Part shown: positions 59,743 to 64,000 of the stretch, piece by piece
Layout of the letters: every line of letters begins with the position of its first letter
Numbering within the stretch: position 1 is the first letter of the stretch
NCBI GenBank assembly: GCA_964570565.1
Contig: CAZMYT010000001.1
Coordinates: 62,001 to 126,000, forward strand
Source: W0P28-013 sp964570565
GTDB taxonomy: Bacteria > Bacteroidota > Bacteroidia > Bacteroidales > Paludibacteraceae
Length of the DNA: 64,000 bases
Reading direction: 5' to 3'
The notes under the pieces: model-generated
Databases searched by the model: none
What the model was told of the DNA's origin: nothing
Seen by the model: the letters and a program-made list of their open reading frames with translations, nothing else
Position numbers and translations under genes: made by a program

Positions 59743-62700
59743 TTATTTTTCAGCTAGTTCTGTTTTTTTGAGTTTCTTTTTACGTAACTCGTACATAATA
59801 GGTGACGCAATAAATACAGAAGAGTATGTACCTACAAAAATACCTAATAACAATGCAAAGACAAACCCGCGAATGGTTTCACCACCAAAGATGAAAATGG
59901 CAATTAACACGATTAATGTACTAAAAGATGTACTGAATGTACGACTTAAAGTGGTATTAATGGAGTGGTTAATTTGTTTTTCCAAATTACGTTTTGGATA
60001 TAGATGTAAGTTTTCACGAATACGGTCGAAAATAACTACCGTATCATTGATTGAATAACCAATTACAGTCAGGATAGCTGCAATAAATGATTGGTCAACC
60101 TCCAATGAGAATGGCATTATGGTATAGAACAACGAATAAACGCCAAGAACTATCAGTACGTCGTGTGCTAAAGCTACAATAGCACCAGCAGAAAATGCCC
60201 AATTACGGAAACGAACTAAAATGTAAAGTCCAATAGCGACTAATGAGAGCAAGATAGCCCAAACAGCGGATGTTTTAATATCATCGGCAATAGAAGGACC
60301 TACCTTTTGTGAACTTTGAATACCAAAGTTGCTTTCATTGGAATCTTCTTTAGAAAGTTCACGTACGCCATTTCTAACCACATAGCGTTCAACAAACATG
60401 TTTTGTGTTACACCTTCTGTGAAATATGGTTTTAGGCCATTAAATAATAATGTTTCTATTTTGCTGTCAATGGAATCGTTGTTTTCTGCAACGGCGTAGT
60501 TCGTAGATATACGTACTTGATTTTCGTTACCCATGGTAATAACACTTGTTTGTGCATCACCAAAAACGTGTGACAATGTTTCACGTACATCGTCGGCATT
60601 TACGGGTTGTTCAAAACGAACCACATAGTTACGACCACCAGAGAAGTCAATACCTTGTTTCATACCACGTGTTGACAATGAAACGATAGCAATCGCAATG
60701 ATGGTTCCTGATAGTACATAAGCCACTTTACGTAATTTCACGAAATCAATATTGGCATTTTGGAACCAATTGCGTGTAATACGTGTAGTAAATGGTATAT
60801 ACATCTCTTTCTCGCGCTTGGCAATGCGTTCAAATACTAAACGGCTAACTAAAACTGCGGTAAATACAGAGGTTACAATACCTATAATCAATGTAGTAGC
60901 GAAACCTTGAATAGGACCCGTACCAAAATATACCAACACAATACCTGTGATCAAAGTAGTCATCTGACCGTCTATAATCGCTGATAAGGCATTACTGTAA
61001 CCTTCACCAATGGCTTTGGCTAAATTTTTACCTGCTTTTAATTCTTCTCGAATACGTTCGTAAATAAGTACGTTGGCATCCACCGCCATACCCATAGTTA
61101 ACACAATACCGGCAATACCTGGCAAGGTTAATACGGCTTGGAATGAAGCTAATATACCAAACAAGAAGAAGATGTTAAGCAATAAGGTGGCATCGGCAAT
61201 TAAACCAGGAATAATACCATAATAGAAAATCATGTAAAGTAACACTAGAACGAAAGCAATTACAAACGAGATTAAACCGCTGTGTATAGCTTCTTGTCCC
61301 AATGATGGACCAACTACGTCTTCTTGGATGATGCGTGCAGGAGCAGGCATTTTACCCGATTTTAAGACGTTTGCTAAGTCTTTTGCTTCGTCGTTAGTAA
61401 AACGACCTGAAATTTGTGAACTTCCACCTGTGATTTCAGAGTTTACTGTTGGATAGGAGTATACATAACCATCCAATACAATGGCGATGGATTTACCAAT
61501 ATTTTCTTTAGTTAAGCGTGCCCATGTTTTGGCGCCTTCAGCATTCATTTTCATGTTTACCATGGCAGCATTCGTAAACTGGTCGAAATCGGTATTGGCA
61601 TCAGTTACTACGTCACCTTCTAGTGGCGCACGTCCATCGCGGTTTGATACTTTAATCGCAATCAACTCAAATGCTAATTGTTTAGCTTTTTCGTCCATTG
61701 GTTTTACAGTCCATTTGAGCGATAAGTCACGAGGTAAAATTTCTTTTACCTGTTTCATGTTTAACATCGCATTTACGTCGGCTGTATCAGTTGCAAGTAC
61801 TGCCCCGATAGCAGGACCACGACGACCTTGATAAATATTTAGAACGCCAAATAATGGATTGTTCTTTTTGAATTCAGCTAAACGTTCGTCGTTTGCTTGA
61901 GTGTTAGTGGTGGTATCTTTTTTCAACGATGCAGCTAATGAATCAAGTTCATTGGTTGGTTTAGCTGTTACTTCTTTTTTAATTTCAGCTTTAGCTACAG
62001 CAGTTGTATCCGTTTTTTTAGCTTTGTTCAAATCACGGAGAATGTCATTAGCTTGAGATAATACGTTGGTTAACTCCGCAGCATCGTAAGTTTCCCAGAA
62101 TTCAAGATTGGCAGAACCTTGTAACAGTTTACGTACACGTTCTGGTTCTTTAATACCTGGAAGTTCTACTAAGATACGACCTTGTACATCTAAACGTTGG
62201 ATATTTGGTTGAACAACACCAAAACGGTCGATACGAGAACGTAATACGTTGAAGGAATTGTCGATCGCGCTATTAACTTCTTCTTCCAAAACCGTCATTA
62301 CTTCGGCGTTTGAAGAGTTGATTTTAACGCGGTCTTTGAGTTCGTAAGTACTGAAAATGGTTGAAAGTTTGGCATTTGGATCAAGCTTTTCAAATTCTTC
62401 TTTGAAAAGAGCTAAAAAAGCTGTTCCTGAAGTGGCTTGACGAACTTTTGCATTAGCGAGTGCTTGGTTGAAAATTTCAGACGTGTTGTGGCCCGAAAGT
62501 GCACGAAGAATGTCTGGTACTGAAACTTCCAAAGTGACGTTCATACCACCTTTTAAGTCAAGTCCAAGGTTAATTTCTTTTTCGTGGCATTCTTTAAGGG
62601 TAAATCCTAACCATTTTTCTTCGCCCGAAATTTCTTCAAGATAATCGTAATATTTCTGACTATCGCCTTGTGCTATTTCTTTTGCTTGTTTGTCCCAATA

Positions 62701-62787
62701 GTTGGTGACAAAGGTAAACGAGAGGTAGAACAGGCATACTAAAGCCAACGAAATTGCGAAAAATCTTACAAATCCTTTGTTTTGCAT
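59743..62787 (-). CDS. secDF: Protein translocase subunit SecDF (fused)
   Basis: A 1014-residue fusion of SecD and SecF, the proton-driven helper of the Sec translocon. The SecD half has an N-terminal helix, 'LGLDLKGGMNVTLEV', a periplasmic P1 domain with a Lys/Thr/Glu-rich insert (about 255-300), and helices with 'GMAVDANVLIYERIREEL'; the SecF half has 'GIDFSGGRNYVVRF' and 'VIGYSINDTVVIFDRIREN'. The fused form is normal for Bacteroidota. It is monocistronic with its own promoter (62842-62849) and terminator. Confidence 0.97.
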   Translation of the reverse strand: MQNKGFVRFFAISLALVCLFYLSFTFVTNYWDKQAKEIAQGDSQKYYDYLEEISGEEKWLGFTLKECHEKEINLGLDLKGGMNVTLEVSVPDILRALSGHNTSEIFNQALANAKVRQATSGTAFLALFKEEFEKLDPNAKLSTIFSTYELKDRVKINSSNAEVMTVLEEEVNSAIDNSFNVLRSRIDRFGVVQPNIQRLDVQGRILVELPGIKEPERVRKLLQGSANLEFWETYDAAELTNVLSQANDILRDLNKAKKTDTTAVAKAEIKKEVTAKPTNELDSLAASLKKDTTTNTQANDERLAEFKKNNPLFGVLNIYQGRRGPAIGAVLATDTADVNAMLNMKQVKEILPRDLSLKWTVKPMDEKAKQLAFELIAIKVSNRDGRAPLEGDVVTDANTDFDQFTNAAMVNMKMNAEGAKTWARLTKENIGKSIAIVLDGYVYSYPTVNSEITGGSSQISGRFTNDEAKDLANVLKSGKMPAPARIIQEDVVGPSLGQEAIHSGLISFVIAFVLVLLYMIFYYGIIPGLIADATLLLNIFFLFGILASFQAVLTLPGIAGIVLTMGMAVDANVLIYERIREELKAGKNLAKAIGEGYSNALSAIIDGQMTTLITGIVLVYFGTGPIQGFATTLIIGIVTSVFTAVLVSRLVFERIAKREKEMYIPFTTRITRNWFQNANIDFVKLRKVAYVLSGTIIAIAIVSLSTRGMKQGIDFSGGRNYVVRFEQPVNADDVRETLSHVFGDAQTSVITMGNENQVRISTNYAVAENNDSIDSKIETLLFNGLKPYFTEGVTQNMFVERYVVRNGVRELSKEDSNESNFGIQSSQKVGPSIADDIKTSAVWAILLSLVAIGLYILVRFRNWAFSAGAIVALAHDVLIVLGVYSLFYTIMPFSLEVDQSFIAAILTVIGYSINDTVVIFDRIRENLHLYPKRNLEKQINHSINTTLSRTFSTSFSTLIVLIAIFIFGGETIRGFVFALLLGIFVGTYSSVFIASPIMYELRKKKLKKTELAEK

Positions 62788-62841
62788 GTTGTAAAAATTT
62801 AGTATTTAATAAAATTATAGTTTGATTCTAAAATTAGCGTG

Positions 62842-62849
62842 CAAATATA
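62842..62849 (-). promoter_or_regulatory. Promoter -7 box (TAtaTTTG) for secDF
   Basis: Minus-strand TATATTTG, 54 bases before the secDF start. Confidence 0.6.
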
Positions 62850-63096
62850 GCCTTTTTTTTAATATGGCTACTTATTTTTACACAGATTTTACCCCGATTT
62901 TTTTGAATTCGTGGCTTCTTCGTCATTTTGTAAGGTTTTGGATGTGGTGTAATCAATTAATTATTAATTATTTGCATTCGATTTTCACTAAACATTAATG
63001 AAAAGGGTTTGGAACTATAACACGATTATTTTTAACAGGTTGTGATGGTGTCTGCGTCTCGCTAGTATATGCTCTGTGAGTTATAAAAAAAAGATG
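62850..63096. other. Intergenic DNA between secDF and the HD-domain gene
   Basis: About 250 bases with no convincing open frame, RNA fold or repeat. It holds AT-rich stretches only; the promoters on each side are listed separately. Confidence 0.45.
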
Positions 63097-63104
63097 TACC
63101 TTTG
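63097..63104 (+). promoter_or_regulatory. Promoter -7 box (TAccTTTG) for the HD-domain gene
   Basis: TACCTTTG, 103 bases before the ATG at 63208. A small stem CTCC/GGAG lies early in the leader, near 63107-63122. Confidence 0.55.
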
Positions 63105-63207
63105 CACTCCGTTAGCATGGAGGTTTTGTAATACCTTTTTTGTTTTAAGTGGTTGAAAGCTAAATTCCTAAAATCGAATGGTGATGGCGTAATTGTTGTA
63201 AATAACT

Positions 63208-64000
63208 ATGAGTGTTCATAATAAACGCAAAATAATAAACGATCCAGTATTTGGATTTATAAACGTGCCGAATGATTTTTTGTACGATATCATTCAGCAT
63301 CCTATCTTTCAACGTTTGCAACGTATCAAACAGTTGGGTTTAGCCTCGTTTGTTTATCCTGGGGCACAGCACACGCGGCTTCAACATTCGTTAGGCGCTA
63401 TGTATTTGACTCACGAAGCCATTAAACAATTGCGTCAAAACGGACAGGAAATTACGCCCGAAGAGGCTGATGGCGTATTAGTAGCTATTTTGTTACACGA
63501 TATTGGACATGGACCCTTTTCGCATGTGCTCGAAAATACCTTGGTAAGTGGTATTTCGCACGAGGAAATTTCGTTGCGTTTGATGCAACAAATGAATAGT
63601 GAAATGGATGGTAAACTGACATTGGCTATTCGTATTTTTCAAGATCAATATCCGAAGCATTTCCTACATCAATTGATTAGTAGTCAGTTGGATATGGATC
63701 GTATGGATTATCTTCGTCGTGATAGTTTTTTTACAGGCGTAACCGAAGGCGTTATTGGCTCGGCTCGGTTGATTAAAATGTTGGATGTGTACAATGATCA
63801 GTTGGTAATAGAAGCGAAAGGTATTCATTCCATTGAGAATTTTTTGATTGCGCGACGTTTTATGTATTGGCAAGTGTATTTTCACAAAACAGCCGTTGCA
63901 GCAGAACGTATGTTGATTAAGATTTTAGGCAGAGCCAAAGAATTGAGTTTGGCTGGTGAAACACTTTTTGCTACACCTGCATTAGCTTATTTTTTGACAC
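63208..64000 (+). CDS. HD-domain phosphohydrolase (partial, runs off the window)
   Basis: The first 264 residues of an HD-superfamily phosphohydrolase like those of the YwfO/dGTPase-related group. The protein begins 'MSVHNKRKIINDPVFGFINVP', then has 'FVYPGAQHTRLQHSLGAMYL', the HD motif in 'LLHDIGHGPFSHVLE' and 'SSQLDMDRMDYLRRD', the metal-binding Asp. No stop occurs before base 64000. Such enzymes hydrolyse nucleotide phosphates; the exact substrate is not known. Confidence 0.9.
   Translation, partial: MSVHNKRKIINDPVFGFINVPNDFLYDIIQHPIFQRLQRIKQLGLASFVYPGAQHTRLQHSLGAMYLTHEAIKQLRQNGQEITPEEADGVLVAILLHDIGHGPFSHVLENTLVSGISHEEISLRLMQQMNSEMDGKLTLAIRIFQDQYPKHFLHQLISSQLDMDRMDYLRRDSFFTGVTEGVIGSARLIKMLDVYNDQLVIEAKGIHSIENFLIARRFMYWQVYFHKTAVAAERMLIKILGRAKELSLAGETLFATPALAYFLT

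Noticed and set aside
1..64000. CRISPR arrays, insertion sequences, prophage genes, restriction or defence islands
   Set aside because: I looked for regularly spaced repeats, transposases and defence genes and found none; all genes fit core, envelope or glycan functions.

Overview
The window is a contiguous stretch of a Bacteroidales-type (Bacteroidota) chromosome. Evidence: AT-rich DNA; many promoters with the Bacteroidota -7 box TAnnTTTG, often with TTG or TTTG about 18-20 nt upstream; a fused SecDF; a GT3-type glycogen synthase beside a glucan phosphorylase; a TamB-like giant protein divergent from tsaD; an M6 protease with a type IX secretion tail; and a rpoA-rplQ end of the ribosomal protein cluster. 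I cannot name the genus. No insertion sequence, prophage or CRISPR array was seen.

Layout. 1-7.4 kb: end of rpoA, rplQ, a DUF721 protein, tamB-like gene (minus), tsaD and an exosortase-family membrane protein. 7.5-14 kb: recJ (minus), tsaC-like gene, an undecaprenyl-phosphate sugar transferase and lon. 14.3-18.6 kb: glycogen synthase and alpha-glucan phosphorylase. 18.7-20.9 kb: PfkB-family kinase, two nearly identical tRNA-Asn genes, yraN, and a small ribbon-helix-helix-like protein. 20.9-30.1 kb: rmuC, a stand-alone M6-propeptide-like protein, the M6 metalloprotease, a RelA/SpoT enzyme with a damaged HD domain, cinA, and two small membrane proteins. 30.2-36 kb: lipoprotein, acyl-CoA synthetase, class I fumarase, two tandem FKBP isomerases. 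36.1-44.8 kb: a tightly coupled envelope-glycan operon (Kelch lipoprotein, Wzi-like barrel, several glycosyltransferases, a glycosyltransferase fused to a WaaP-like kinase, O-antigen ligase-like protein). 44.8-47.8 kb: DUF1295 protein and groES-groEL. 47.9-52 kb: a second glycan operon (deacetylase-like, GT4, HAD phosphatase, UbiA-like). 52-57.4 kb: stand-alone trpB2 behind a Trp attenuator, then the rlmN-DUF4837-TM-pdxA operon. 57.5-62.8 kb: two paralogous barrel-like proteins, a secreted protein with a type IX-like tail, and secDF. The window ends inside an HD-domain hydrolase.

The most striking items are: (1) a complete tryptophan attenuator in front of trpB2, with a 15-residue leader peptide carrying three consecutive Trp codons, a perfect 8-bp antiterminator and an intrinsic terminator; (2) a secreted 119-residue protein that is essentially the propeptide of the neighbouring M6 protease without the catalytic domain, a possible dedicated inhibitor; (3) an exosortase-family protein coupled to tsaD; (4) a fusion of a GT2 glycosyltransferase with a sugar-kinase-like domain; (5) a TamB-like gene whose membrane anchor begins upstream of its first canonical start codon.
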